Under the pieces are notes generated by a model that was given only the letters and a program-made list of their open reading frames with translations, did no database searches and was not told the DNA's origin. Positions 17,545 through 25,829 of a stretch of 64,000 nucleotides of DNA are shown here, in pieces. Position 1 is the stretch's first letter, and every line of letters starts with the position of its first letter. The position numbers were made by a program, and so were the translations under genes. Origin of the DNA: Rhodobacter ferrooxidans (GTDB lineage: Bacteria; Pseudomonadota; Alphaproteobacteria; Rhodobacterales; Rhodobacteraceae); assembly GCF_000176015.1 (NCBI RefSeq), contig NZ_ACYY01000007.1, positions 100,991 through 164,990 on the forward strand. The letters run 5' to 3'.

Positions 17545-17759
17545 TGCCGTCCAACTACACCTTTCTCGGGTCTTTCAGCGCCACTTTCACGGCAACGTCG
17601 CAGCACATTGCCGTGCATGATCCGATGCTCGAAGCCGGGGGCGCATTACCTCTTCGGGCGGACCTCTACAAGTATGGCCAAGACCATGGTGGCGGTCAAT
17701 GCAAAGACGGCAGCGGCGGTCGGCACAGCCGGGCGACAGGGCGCGCGGGCGTCCTGCCG

Positions 17760-18488
17760 TCAGCCATTCCCGTAAAGCGCGCGCAAGACCCCGGCACCAA
17801 GCGTCACGGGCTTTCCCGCCGCCACGGCGTCTTCATATTGCCGCCGGAAAGTGAGGCGTTCCACCTCGGGGTTGTGCTTGCCGTTGCGTCTTGACCACGC
17901 CAGCGCGTCGGCATCAACCTTGACCCGATCATTGTAGGCGTCGATGTATTTCGTGGTGAAGAAGGTGAACCCGACCACATGCAAGCGTTTCGGATTGGCC
18001 TCCAGCAGATAGCGCAGGGTGACAAAGCCCAGCGTCGGCTTGACCGGTGTGATCGAGGCGGCGGCCCGGCGCACAAGGCCCGGGCCCAGCACGTAAATCT
18101 CGACATCCAGACCCATGCGCCAGATGCCGACCACCTTTCGCACAAGCCGCAGGATTTCGTGCCAATGCGACAGCACGAACACCACCACGCGGGTGCCACA
18201 GCGTTCGGCGCTTGTCTGGTCCAGACGCCCCGCCAGCGACTTGGCCGAGTTCGGCTGCTGATTGCGGATGTAAAGGTTATGGGTGAAATAGGGCGCACCG
18301 CGATAGGTGATCGGCGTGTTGATCGAGTTGTTCATGCGGGCCACGAAGTCGAATTCGGCAAGATCGACCCCCTCAAGTTCCTCGGTCACTGTCGCTGCCG
18401 GACCAATGAGGATCACCGACTTTCCGTGCAGATCAGGCCCGCCGAACCGCGGCCAGCGGGGAAACATGCGGCGCTTGCGTTCGGGCAT
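17760..18488 (-). CDS. GT29 (sialyltransferase-like) glycosyltransferase
   Basis: A 242-residue protein resembling the eukaryotic-type sialyltransferase family GT29. The first block, VILIGPAATV at 25-34 followed by FDFVARMNNS at 46-55, corresponds to the donor-binding sialyl motif L; PTLGFVTLRYLL followed by LHVVGF near 155-178 corresponds to motif S. Bacterial members transfer sugars, not necessarily sialic acid, in surface polysaccharide synthesis. The start at 18488 is preferred because a GGAG lies eight bases upstream; the frame stays open 15 codons further. Base composition looks lower in GC than its neighbours. No CMP-sialic acid genes are present in the window, so the donor sugar is unknown. 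Confidence 0.65.
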   Translation of the reverse strand: MPERKRRMFPRWPRFGGPDLHGKSVILIGPAATVTEELEGVDLAEFDFVARMNNSINTPITYRGAPYFTHNLYIRNQQPNSAKSLAGRLDQTSAERCGTRVVVFVLSHWHEILRLVRKVVGIWRMGLDVEIYVLGPGLVRRAAASITPVKPTLGFVTLRYLLEANPKRLHVVGFTFFTTKYIDAYNDRVKVDADALAWSRRNGKHNPEVERLTFRRQYEDAVAAGKPVTLGAGVLRALYGNG

Positions 18489-18770
18489 TGCAGGTCTCCA
18501 GCTGTCGCATATGCACAGCAACTTTCGCACCAAGGCGTATTCGCGATGCGGATGCTATCGGCTGGGTCAGCGATATTCAAGCCGGGCTGGCAAGCCGGGC
18601 TGGGGCGCGGCAAAACCGCTTGCCGCGCCGGGCTCCGGCGGCGAGGGGTGCCGCCGGTTCACTCGTTACGCGCGATCAGTGCCGCAAACAGCGCCCACCG
18701 CAAGGCGACCATAGTGAACCTGCACAAGCGAACAATTGGGGAGGTTTCCCCAGTGACCGAACGCCGCAGC

Positions 18771-19508
18771 CTAGGGGTCGATCAGCCGCAGCGTCAGCGC
18801 CTTGGCCACTGCCTGATCGCGGGTGCGCGCCCGCAGTTTGCCGCGGGCCGAGACGATGTATTTGTCCACCGTGCGATAGCCGATGCCCAGCGTCTCGGCG
18901 ATCTGGTCGGGGCGCAGCCCGGCGGCAAGCCAACTCAGGCAATCCACCTCGCGCGGTGTCAGCCCGATCAGCATCGGCAGGTGATCGCGGCGCACTTGCG
19001 CATCCAGCAGCGCCGTGATCGCCTGCAACTTCGGGCCATGGTCCGACCAGTGCCGGGTGAAGGTTTCCGCCGGCATCTGGTGCATGGTCATGCCGATGCC
19101 GGACACGCAGCCCGGTTCGAAACTGCAGGTGGTGGTGACGCCGATGCGAAAGCCCATCTCCTGCTCGGCCAGCGCGCGGCGCCGTTCTTCAGGCTCGGCA
19201 TTGTCCCATAGCGACTCGTCATGCCAGACCGTCGTCAGGCCGCTTTGCACCACCCGGCGCACTGTCAGGTCGTTGCGGAAACCCTGTTTTTGCAGGAATT
19301 CGTTGAACGGGGCTCCGGGATAGCGGAAGACGGCGAAATCGAACTCGGTCAGGTCACTGGCCAGCGCTGCCCGGCGCGAGGTGGTCACGGCATAGCAGAT
19401 TCCGGTGACGCCGTAACGCGCGAGGGCGTCCAGACCCAGTTGCCATAACCGGTCCGTCGAGGTGGCGGCACGCAGGCCTTCCGACAATCCGACCAGTTCC
19501 GCCTGCAT
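18771..19508 (-). CDS. LuxR-family regulator with autoinducer-binding-type domain
   Basis: A 245-residue transcription factor. The first 160 residues match the layout of the autoinducer-binding domain (WQLGLDALARYGVTGICYAV near 26-45, FDFAVFRYPG near 62). The C-terminal part is a LuxR helix-turn-helix: LTPREVDCLSWLAAGL, then IAETLGIGYRTVDKYIVSA near 180-225. A GGAGG seven bases before the ATG at 19508 sets the start. No luxI-type synthase lies in the window, so it is an orphan (solo) LuxR here. It sits just downstream of sdaA on the same strand, 29 bases away, and might be co-transcribed. The usual acyl-homoserine-lactone contact residues are not all obvious, so the ligand is open. Confidence 0.82.
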   Translation of the reverse strand: MQAELVGLSEGLRAATSTDRLWQLGLDALARYGVTGICYAVTTSRRAALASDLTEFDFAVFRYPGAPFNEFLQKQGFRNDLTVRRVVQSGLTTVWHDESLWDNAEPEERRRALAEQEMGFRIGVTTTCSFEPGCVSGIGMTMHQMPAETFTRHWSDHGPKLQAITALLDAQVRRDHLPMLIGLTPREVDCLSWLAAGLRPDQIAETLGIGYRTVDKYIVSARGKLRARTRDQAVAKALTLRLIDP

Positions 19509-19537
19509 CACACACCCTCCACCCACAAGGGTGCAGG

Positions 19538-20917
19538 TTAGCAGTTCGGCACGTTCACCGCCAAGCCACCCAGCGAGGTTTCCTTGTATTTCTCGTGCAT
19601 GTCGTGGCCGGTCTGCCGCATGGTCTCGATACAGGCATCCAGACTGACCAGATGCACGCCGTCGCCACGCAACGCCAGACTGGCGGCAGAGATCGCCTTG
19701 ATGGCCCCCAGGCCGTTGCGCTCGATGCAGGGCACCTGCACCAGACCGCGCACCGGGTCGCAGGTCATGCCCAGATGATGCTCCAGCGCGATCTCGGCGG
19801 CGTTTTCCACCTGCGCGGGGGTGCCCCCCAGCACCGCAGCCAACCCCGCCGCAGCCATGGCGGCCGCCGAGCCGACCTCGGCCTGACAGCCACATTCCGC
19901 ACCGGAAATCGAGGCGTTGTGCTTGACGATGCCGCCGATGGCCGCCGCGGTCAGCAAAAACTCACCCACCCGGCTGGCAGACGCCCCCGGCACATGGTCC
20001 AGATAATAGCGGATCACCGCCGGCACCACGCCCGCCGCGCCATTGGTCGGCGCCGTCACCACCTGACCCCCGGCGGCGTTTTCCTCGTTCACCGCCATGG
20101 CATAAAGGCTCATCCAGTCGTTGATGGTGTGCGGCGCGGTCATGTTCAGCCCGCGCTCGGCCAGCAGCGCCTCGTGGATGCCACGCGCCCGGCGGCGCAC
20201 CTTCAGCCCACCGGGCAGGATGCCGCTGCCCGCCATGCCACGGTCGATGCAGTCGCGCATCACCGCCCAGATCCGTTCCATGCCGCGGTCCAGATCGGCG
20301 GCAGAGTGGAATTTCAACTCGTTGGCCCGCTTCATCGCGGCGATGGAAAGCCCCGAGGCCGCCGCCATCCGCAGCATCGCCTCGGCGGTCTCGAACGGAT
20401 AGGGCACGGCGGCAGGGGCGTTGGCCTTGGCCCCCCGCGCCTCGATCAGCTCGGCGGCGGTCAGCACGAAGCCACCACCGATGGAGTAATAGGTTTCCTG
20501 CAGGATCACGTCGCCCTGCGCATCGGTGGCACGCAGGATCATGCCATTGGCATGGCCGGGCAGGGCGGGGCCGAAATCGAACAGCAGGTCCGCCGCCGGG
20601 TCAAAGCGCAGCGCCGGCAGGCCGGGCGGCTGGATGGTCCGGCTGGTGCGGATCGCTACCAGCGCCGCCTCGGCCGCCTCGGCGTCATAAGTGGCAGGCT
20701 CGAACCCGGCCAAGCCGAGAATGGTGGCGCGGTCGGTCGCGTGCCCCACCCCGGTGAAGGCGAGGCTGCCATGCAGGCTGGCCCGCAGCCCTGCCGCGTG
20801 AAACGGGCTGGCGCGCAGGGTTGCCAGAAACCGCGCCGCCGCCACCATCGGCCCCATGGTATGGCTGGAGGACGGGCCGACGCCGATCTTGAACATGTCG
20901 AAAACGGAAAGGAACAT
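19538..20917 (-). CDS. sdaA: L-serine ammonia-lyase (iron-sulphur type)
   Basis: SdaA deaminates L-serine to pyruvate and ammonia using a [4Fe-4S] cluster. The 459-residue single-chain form starts MFLSVFDMFKIGVGPSSSHTMGP, the conserved beta-domain signature, and the alpha domain carries cluster cysteines in SGAECGCQAEVGSAAA near 344, GMTCDPVRGLV near 385 and VPCIERNGLGA near 396. The glycine-rich APTNGAAGVVPA near 290 is also typical. The C-terminus reaches the family's usual end with Cys as the last residue (AVNVPNC), a residue known to act as an internal cluster ligand in this family. Confidence 0.95.
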   Translation of the reverse strand: MFLSVFDMFKIGVGPSSSHTMGPMVAAARFLATLRASPFHAAGLRASLHGSLAFTGVGHATDRATILGLAGFEPATYDAEAAEAALVAIRTSRTIQPPGLPALRFDPAADLLFDFGPALPGHANGMILRATDAQGDVILQETYYSIGGGFVLTAAELIEARGAKANAPAAVPYPFETAEAMLRMAAASGLSIAAMKRANELKFHSAADLDRGMERIWAVMRDCIDRGMAGSGILPGGLKVRRRARGIHEALLAERGLNMTAPHTINDWMSLYAMAVNEENAAGGQVVTAPTNGAAGVVPAVIRYYLDHVPGASASRVGEFLLTAAAIGGIVKHNASISGAECGCQAEVGSAAAMAAAGLAAVLGGTPAQVENAAEIALEHHLGMTCDPVRGLVQVPCIERNGLGAIKAISAASLALRGDGVHLVSLDACIETMRQTGHDMHEKYKETSLGGLAVNVPNC

Positions 20918-20961
20918 CGCGGCTTTCTAACAATGCGCCGCCCCCCGAAGGGCAGGCGGGC

Positions 20962-21648
20962 TTACAGGGCGCTGCCCTCGGATGGGCAGGCAGGATCGGG
21001 TTCACTGAATGGAGTGCGGCCAAGCCCTTCGGCAAGGGCCGCCCGCAACGCCGCCGGTCGCGCCTCAAGATCACGGGCCAAAGCGGCGAGGGCCGGGAAA
21101 TCGGTGACGCGGAACCAACGCCGCTGCCCCTCGGGATACAACACCGCCCAACGCATCAACACCGCAAGATAAGCGCTCAGCACCGAGGGCGCCGCGAATA
21201 ACGCAGGGTCCGCCGCCACCGCCACGTCAAGTAACCCGAAATGCCGCAGCATCCGCGCCACGATGATGTCGTGATGCCCTGCCTCGGCACCTTCGGGCAC
21301 ATAGTTTTCGGGATAGAACAACTGTCGCAAATCCGCATGCGCGGTGTTGGACAGAAAGAACAACCACTTCAGAAAATCGCCGCGCGCCTCCGCATCCGGC
21401 GCCACCCCCAAACCGCCGCCAAACCGGTCCGCCAGCCACAACAAGATCGCCCCGGTCTCGAACACCACCCCCTGCGAGGTTTCCAAAGCCGGGATCAACC
21501 CGACCGGGTTCAGCCGCCGGTAAGCCGCACTGTCCTGCGCCCGCACTTCGCGGTCCACCAAGGCCGCCCGATATGGCGCCCCCGCCTCCTCCAGCGCCAG
21601 CCGCACGATCAGCGAGGCATTGTCCGGCGCATAGTGCAAAACCAACAT
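20962..21648 (-). CDS. glutathione S-transferase family protein
   Basis: A 228-residue protein with an N-terminal thioredoxin-like domain (MLVLHYAPDNASLIVRLALEE; PVGLIPALE near 50, containing the cis-proline; ETGAILLWLADRF near 67) and an all-helical C-terminal domain. This is the usual GST layout. The residue at the active-site position appears to be Ser/Asn in PDNAS, so the subclass is unclear. An AGGAGA eight bases upstream fixes the ATG at 21648. The C-terminal tail is Pro/Glu/Ser-rich. It lies between sdaA and an AAATATCC repeat. Confidence 0.85.
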   Translation of the reverse strand: MLVLHYAPDNASLIVRLALEEAGAPYRAALVDREVRAQDSAAYRRLNPVGLIPALETSQGVVFETGAILLWLADRFGGGLGVAPDAEARGDFLKWLFFLSNTAHADLRQLFYPENYVPEGAEAGHHDIIVARMLRHFGLLDVAVAADPALFAAPSVLSAYLAVLMRWAVLYPEGQRRWFRVTDFPALAALARDLEARPAALRAALAEGLGRTPFSEPDPACPSEGSAL

Positions 21649-21738
21649 CGCGGCTCTCCTTTGCCCCACTATCCCGCAAGTCCCGGCCCGCGCCCTACCA
21701 GAAAGCGACATTTCCCCACCCGAAACGCCGCCCCACAT

Positions 21739-21772
21739 TCACCTCTGAACAAATATCCCCCGCGGAGCGTCC
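21739..21772. repeat. AAATATCC intergenic element
   Basis: TTCACCTCTGAACAAATATC followed by CCCCGCGGAGCG matches the consensus shared with copies near 3531, 31010 and 36590. Read on the minus strand it lies upstream of the glutathione transferase gene. Confidence 0.55.
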
Positions 21773-21795
21773 GCCCGCCCCGCCATACCGCTGCT

Positions 21796-22248
21796 TCAAG
21801 GAAACCGCAGATCGCCGCTACCCACCCCCGGCACCGCCCAGAATTCCACCGCCCCCTCGGGAAGCGTTGCCAGCACCCGGTCCAGATCCAGCGCCAACAC
21901 CTGCCCGCGCACCGCCCGCGCCACAGCCTCGATGCAGTTGCCGGGCGTCAGATTGTGATGCGGCCGCACCGCCTGCGCCTCGGCGGTCAGGGCGGCACGG
22001 TCGGCGAACGGCAGCACCAGCGCCGACACATCCCAATGCGCCAGAAAGATTGCCCGCAGCACGCAAGGCAGCACATCGGCGAAGGCCAGGGCCTGCGGCA
22101 CCGACAGACGGCGGCGGAACACCTGGAACACCGCATCGGTGGCGGTGTAGGTGGCATTGTCGCTGCTCAGGTTCAGCCCGTCGCGGGCCGCTGCCAGAAA
22201 GGCCGCAAACTCGGTGCTGGCGTGGCGGTAGGTGTAGGGCATCGGCAT
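21796..22248 (-). CDS. DUF2267 family protein
   Basis: A 150-residue protein fitting the DUF2267 pattern: a first helical repeat (TEFAAFLAAARDGLNL, then ATDAVFQVFRRRLSVPQALAFADVLPCVLRAIFLAHWD) and a second related half. Members are small helical proteins often seen near stress or membrane genes; the function is unknown. It is divergent from rpiA, and the shared upstream region contains two adjacent palindromes. Confidence 0.75.
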   Translation of the reverse strand: MPMPYTYRHASTEFAAFLAAARDGLNLSSDNATYTATDAVFQVFRRRLSVPQALAFADVLPCVLRAIFLAHWDVSALVLPFADRAALTAEAQAVRPHHNLTPGNCIEAVARAVRGQVLALDLDRVLATLPEGAVEFWAVPGVGSGDLRFP

Positions 22249-22289
22249 CCATACAGCCTTTCAACAATCGCGCGCGACGGAACCCGCGC

Positions 22290-22337
22290 CCAAGAGTTTT
22301 AAGTAAAACTCTTGGCAAAATTCTTGCAAGAATTTTG
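22290..22337. repeat. twin palindromes between DUF2267 and rpiA
   Basis: The first is an 11-base-pair inverted repeat, CCAAGAGTTTT and AAAACTCTTGG, with four bases between (22290-22315). The second follows directly: a perfect 22-base palindrome with half-site CAAAATTCTTG (22316-22337). Both are AT-rich in a GC-rich background and lie in a divergent promoter region, 42 bases from one start and 88 from the other. They could be operators or a dispersed palindromic repeat. Confidence 0.8.
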
Positions 22338-22425
22338 GCTCCCGCCCCCCACCGCCGGGTGCAATTCCTGCTCGCACGCCTGCCCGCCTTTGCCTATAAG
22401 CAAGGTGCAGCCACAGGAGACCCCC

Positions 22426-23214
22426 ATGCCCGCCGAGCTTTCGCCCATCGACAAGGCCAAATTCGTGGCCGCCAAACGCGCCGTCGAATTCGTCGAAACC
22501 GGCATGAAGCTGGGGCTTGGCACCGGCTCGACCGCGGCCTGGATGGTGCGCTGCCTGGCCGAACGCATCCGCGAGGAAGGCTTGCGGGTCACCGGGGTGC
22601 CGACCTCCAGCCGCACGGCGGAACTGGCGCGGTCCTTGGGCGTGCCGATCATGTCGCTGGACGAGGCGAAGTGGCTGGATCTCACCATCGACGGCGCCGA
22701 CGAGATCGACCCCAACCTGAACCTGATCAAGGGTGGCGGGGCGGCACTGTTGCAGGAAAAGATCGTGGCCACGGCCTCGGACCAGATGATCGTGATCGCC
22801 GATGCCGCCAAGGAAGTCGGCTGCCTTGGCGCCTTCCCCTTGCCGGTCGAGGTGATCCCGTTCGGCTGGCAGACCACCAAGGCGCTGCTGGAGGAAACCC
22901 TGGTCAGCATGGACGTGCTGAACCGCGACTGCACTTTGCGGATGAACGGCGACCGGCCGCTGCTGACCGACGAGGCCAATTACATCGTCGATCTGCATCT
23001 GAAGCGCATCGGCAACCCGCGGCAACTGGCGCTGGTGTTGAACCAGATCCCCGGCGTGGTGGAGAACGGGCTGTTCATCGACATCTGCGACATCGTGGTG
23101 ATCGGCAATGGCGATGGTCGCGTCACGGTGCGCGACATCAACGCCGGTTCCAGTTCCGACGAGCGGGTGGAATTTGCCGCCTCCGACAACATCTTCGCCG
23201 ATCTCGGGGACTGA
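22426..23214 (+). CDS. rpiA: ribose-5-phosphate isomerase A
   Basis: RpiA interconverts ribose-5-phosphate and ribulose-5-phosphate in the pentose phosphate and Calvin pathways. The 262-residue protein has LGLGTGSTAAWMV near residue 26-38 (phosphate loop), LDLTIDGADEIDPN near 83-96 and IKGGGAALLQEKI near 99-111, including the catalytic residues of the family. A strong AGGAGA eight bases before the ATG sets the start. gor follows four bases after its stop, so the two genes form an operon. Confidence 0.95.
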   Translation: MPAELSPIDKAKFVAAKRAVEFVETGMKLGLGTGSTAAWMVRCLAERIREEGLRVTGVPTSSRTAELARSLGVPIMSLDEAKWLDLTIDGADEIDPNLNLIKGGGAALLQEKIVATASDQMIVIADAAKEVGCLGAFPLPVEVIPFGWQTTKALLEETLVSMDVLNRDCTLRMNGDRPLLTDEANYIVDLHLKRIGNPRQLALVLNQIPGVVENGLFIDICDIVVIGNGDGRVTVRDINAGSSSDERVEFAASDNIFADLGD

Positions 23215-23218
23215 TTGC

Positions 23219-24574
23219 ATGGCATTCGACTATGATCTGTTCGTCATCGGCGGCGGCTCGGGTGGCGTGCGGGCGGCGCGCATCGCTGCAGCCGAGGGCG
23301 GGGCGAAGGTGGCGCTGGCCGAGGAAAGCCGGATGGGCGGCACCTGCGTCATCCGCGGCTGCGTGCCGAAAAAGCTGATGGTCTATGCTTCCAGCTACCC
23401 CGATGCCATCGCCGATGCCCGGGCTTACGGCTGGGAGGTGACGGCGGGCGGGTTTGACTGGCTGCGGTTCCGCACCGCGCTACGGGCGGAACTGGACCGG
23501 CTGGAGGCGGCCTACCGGGGCAACCTGCAACGCGCCGGGGTGGTGGTGCATGACGCCCGCGCCGTGGTGGAGGAACCGCATGTGGTGCGGCTGGCCACCG
23601 GGCAACGCTTTACCGCGCGGCATATCCTGATCGCCACTGGCGGGCGGCCGTTCATCCCCGACATTCCGGGGGCGGAGCTGGCGGTCACCTCGAACGAGAT
23701 CTTCGATCTGCCGGAACTGCCGAAAAGGGCGCTGGTGGTGGGCGGCGGCTATATCGCCTCGGAATTCGCCGGTATCCTGAACGGGCTGGGGGTCAAGGTC
23801 ACGCAATGCTATCGCGGCCCGCAGATCCTGCGCGGGTTTGACAACGAGGCGCGGGATATGGTGGCGGCGGCGATGGCGGCCAGCGGCATCGACATCCGCA
23901 CCGATACCGATGTGCTGGGGCTGGAACAGGGGCCGGGCGGCCTTCTGGTGCAGACCGGGCATGGCACCTGCGAGGTCGATCTGGTGCTTTATGCCACTGG
24001 CCGGGTGCCCAACACCGCCGGGCTGGGCTTGGCGGCGCTGGGGGTGCAAATGGCACCTTCGGGGGCGGTGCAGGTCGATGGCTACAGCCAGACCGCGGTG
24101 CCCTCGATCTTTGCGGTGGGCGATGTGACCGACCGGGTCAACCTGACCCCGGTGGCGATCCGCGAGGGCCATGCCTTTGCCGACACCGTGTTCAAGGGCC
24201 AGCCCTGGCAGGCCGATCACGATCTGGTGGCCAGTGCGGTTTTCACCCGGCCCGAGTTCGGCACCGTGGGGCTGACCGAGGAAGTCGCTGCGGCGCAGGA
24301 GCCGATCGAGGTTTACGCCGCCAGCTTTCGCCCGATGCAGAGCTTGTTGGCCGGGCGTCCCGACAAGGCGCTGACCAAGCTGATCGTTTCGCAGGCAACT
24401 GGCAAGGTTCTGGGCTGCCATATCGTCGGTCCGGGCGCGGCAGAGATGATCCAGTTGGCCGCTGTGGCGATCAAGATGGGCGCCACCAAGGACGATTTCG
24501 ACCGCACGGTGGCGGTGCATCCGACGCTGGCCGAGGAATTGGTGACCATGCGCAATCCGGTGCGGAAATCTTGA
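23219..24574 (+). CDS. gor: glutathione-disulfide reductase
   Basis: Gor regenerates reduced glutathione from GSSG using NADPH and FAD. The 451-residue protein has the FAD-binding GGGSGGVRAAR near residue 11, the redox-active disulphide in GGTCVIRGCVPKKL near 40-53 (Cys-x4-Cys), the pyridine nucleotide fold VVGGGYIASEFAG near 171-183, the FAVGDVTDR motif near 300, and the C-terminal HPTLAEELVTM that supplies the His-Glu pair. The CVIRGC spacing marks glutathione reductase rather than lipoamide dehydrogenase. It lies four bases after rpiA and 54 before hflK. Confidence 0.94.
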   Translation: MAFDYDLFVIGGGSGGVRAARIAAAEGGAKVALAEESRMGGTCVIRGCVPKKLMVYASSYPDAIADARAYGWEVTAGGFDWLRFRTALRAELDRLEAAYRGNLQRAGVVVHDARAVVEEPHVVRLATGQRFTARHILIATGGRPFIPDIPGAELAVTSNEIFDLPELPKRALVVGGGYIASEFAGILNGLGVKVTQCYRGPQILRGFDNEARDMVAAAMAASGIDIRTDTDVLGLEQGPGGLLVQTGHGTCEVDLVLYATGRVPNTAGLGLAALGVQMAPSGAVQVDGYSQTAVPSIFAVGDVTDRVNLTPVAIREGHAFADTVFKGQPWQADHDLVASAVFTRPEFGTVGLTEEVAAAQEPIEVYAASFRPMQSLLAGRPDKALTKLIVSQATGKVLGCHIVGPGAAEMIQLAAVAIKMGATKDDFDRTVAVHPTLAEELVTMRNPVRKS

Positions 24575-24628
24575 AATTCGCGGCGGAATGACCAGTTAGC
24601 ACATGACGGAATATAAGGAACAGTTTTG

Positions 24629-25828
24629 ATGGCAGGTAGTGGCGGGCCTTGGGGCAGCGGTGGCAATGGCGGCGATGACCGCGAGGGCCGCGATAACCGG
24701 GGCAATGATGGGCGGGGCAACGACGGGCGGGGCGGGCGCAAGCCCTCGGGCGGCGAGGGGCCGCAGATCCCCGAGATCGACCAGATCATGAAAAAGGGCC
24801 AGGAGCAGTTGCGCGTGCTGATGGGCGGGCGTGGCCGCATCGGCAATGGCGGCGGCGGCGGCACGGGCGGTAGCCCGATGGCCCCGCTGTTCACCCGCAA
24901 GGGGCTGCTTTTGGGCCTGCTGGCGGCTGCGGGCCTGTGGTCTTTCGCCTCTTTCTACACCGTCAAGCCCGAGGAACGCTCGGTCGAGCTGTTTCTGGGC
25001 AAGTTTTCGGCAGTGGGCAATCCGGGCCTGAACTTCGCCGCCTGGCCGTTCACCAAGGCCGAAATCGTGCAGGTGACCGGCGAGCGGCAGACCGACATCG
25101 GCACCGGCCGCAACGGCGACACCGACACCGGGCTGATGCTGACCCGCGACCAGAACATCGTCGATATCGAGTTTCAGGTGGTCTGGAACGTCTCGGACCC
25201 GGCGAAATTCCTGTTCAACCTGGCCGACCCCACCGACACGATCCGTGCCGTGGCGGAAAGTGCCATGCGTGACATCATCGCCCGTTCCGAACTGTCGCCG
25301 GTGCTGAACCGCGACCGCGGCGTCATCGCCTCGGACCTGCGCACCGCCATTCAGGGCACGCTGGACAGCTATCAGTCGGGCATAGCCGTGGTGCGGGTGA
25401 ACTTTGACCGCGCCGACCCGCCGCGCGAGGTGATCGACAGTTTCCGCGAAGTGCAGGCGGCACAGCAGGAACGCGACAAGCTGGAAAAGCAGGCCGATGC
25501 CTATGCCAACCAGGTGACGGCAGGCGCACGCGGCGAGGCGGCACGGCTGACCGAACAGGCCGAGGCCTATCGCGCCGAGGTGGTCAACAACGCCGAGGGC
25601 GAGGCCAGCCGCTTTGAGGCGGTCTATGAGGAATACATCAAGGCACCCGAGGTGACGCGGCGGCGGATGTATCTGGAAACCATGGAAAAAGTGCTGGGTG
25701 ACATGAACAAGGTGATCCTTGATGGCGTCTCGGGCGGGGCTGCGGGGCAGGGCGTCGTGCCGTTCCTGCCGCTGAACGAGCTGAACCGCATGGCGCCTGC
25801 CGCTGCGGCCACCGTGGGGAGCAACTGA
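24629..25828 (+). CDS. hflK: FtsH modulator HflK
   Basis: HflK is a membrane SPFH protein that, with HflC, encloses and restrains the FtsH protease. The 399-residue protein has a long cytoplasmic glycine-rich start (GSGGNGGDDREGRDNRGNDG), a transmembrane helix near 93-112 (GLLLGLLAAAGLWSFASFY), the SPFH/band-7 domain (VKPEERSVELFLGKF; LTRDQNIVDIEFQVVW) and a coiled coil near 280-330. An AAGGA upstream favours the ATG over the TTG one codon before. hflC starts one base after its stop. Confidence 0.94.
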   Translation: MAGSGGPWGSGGNGGDDREGRDNRGNDGRGNDGRGGRKPSGGEGPQIPEIDQIMKKGQEQLRVLMGGRGRIGNGGGGGTGGSPMAPLFTRKGLLLGLLAAAGLWSFASFYTVKPEERSVELFLGKFSAVGNPGLNFAAWPFTKAEIVQVTGERQTDIGTGRNGDTDTGLMLTRDQNIVDIEFQVVWNVSDPAKFLFNLADPTDTIRAVAESAMRDIIARSELSPVLNRDRGVIASDLRTAIQGTLDSYQSGIAVVRVNFDRADPPREVIDSFREVQAAQQERDKLEKQADAYANQVTAGARGEAARLTEQAEAYRAEVVNNAEGEASRFEAVYEEYIKAPEVTRRRMYLETMEKVLGDMNKVILDGVSGGAAGQGVVPFLPLNELNRMAPAAAATVGSN

Positions 25829-25829
25829 G

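Noticed and set aside
14681..18488. A functional link between CTP synthase and the sialyltransferase-like gene through CMP-sugar supply
   Set aside because: They are on opposite strands with another gene between, and pyrG is a core gene in this position; the closeness is probably chance.
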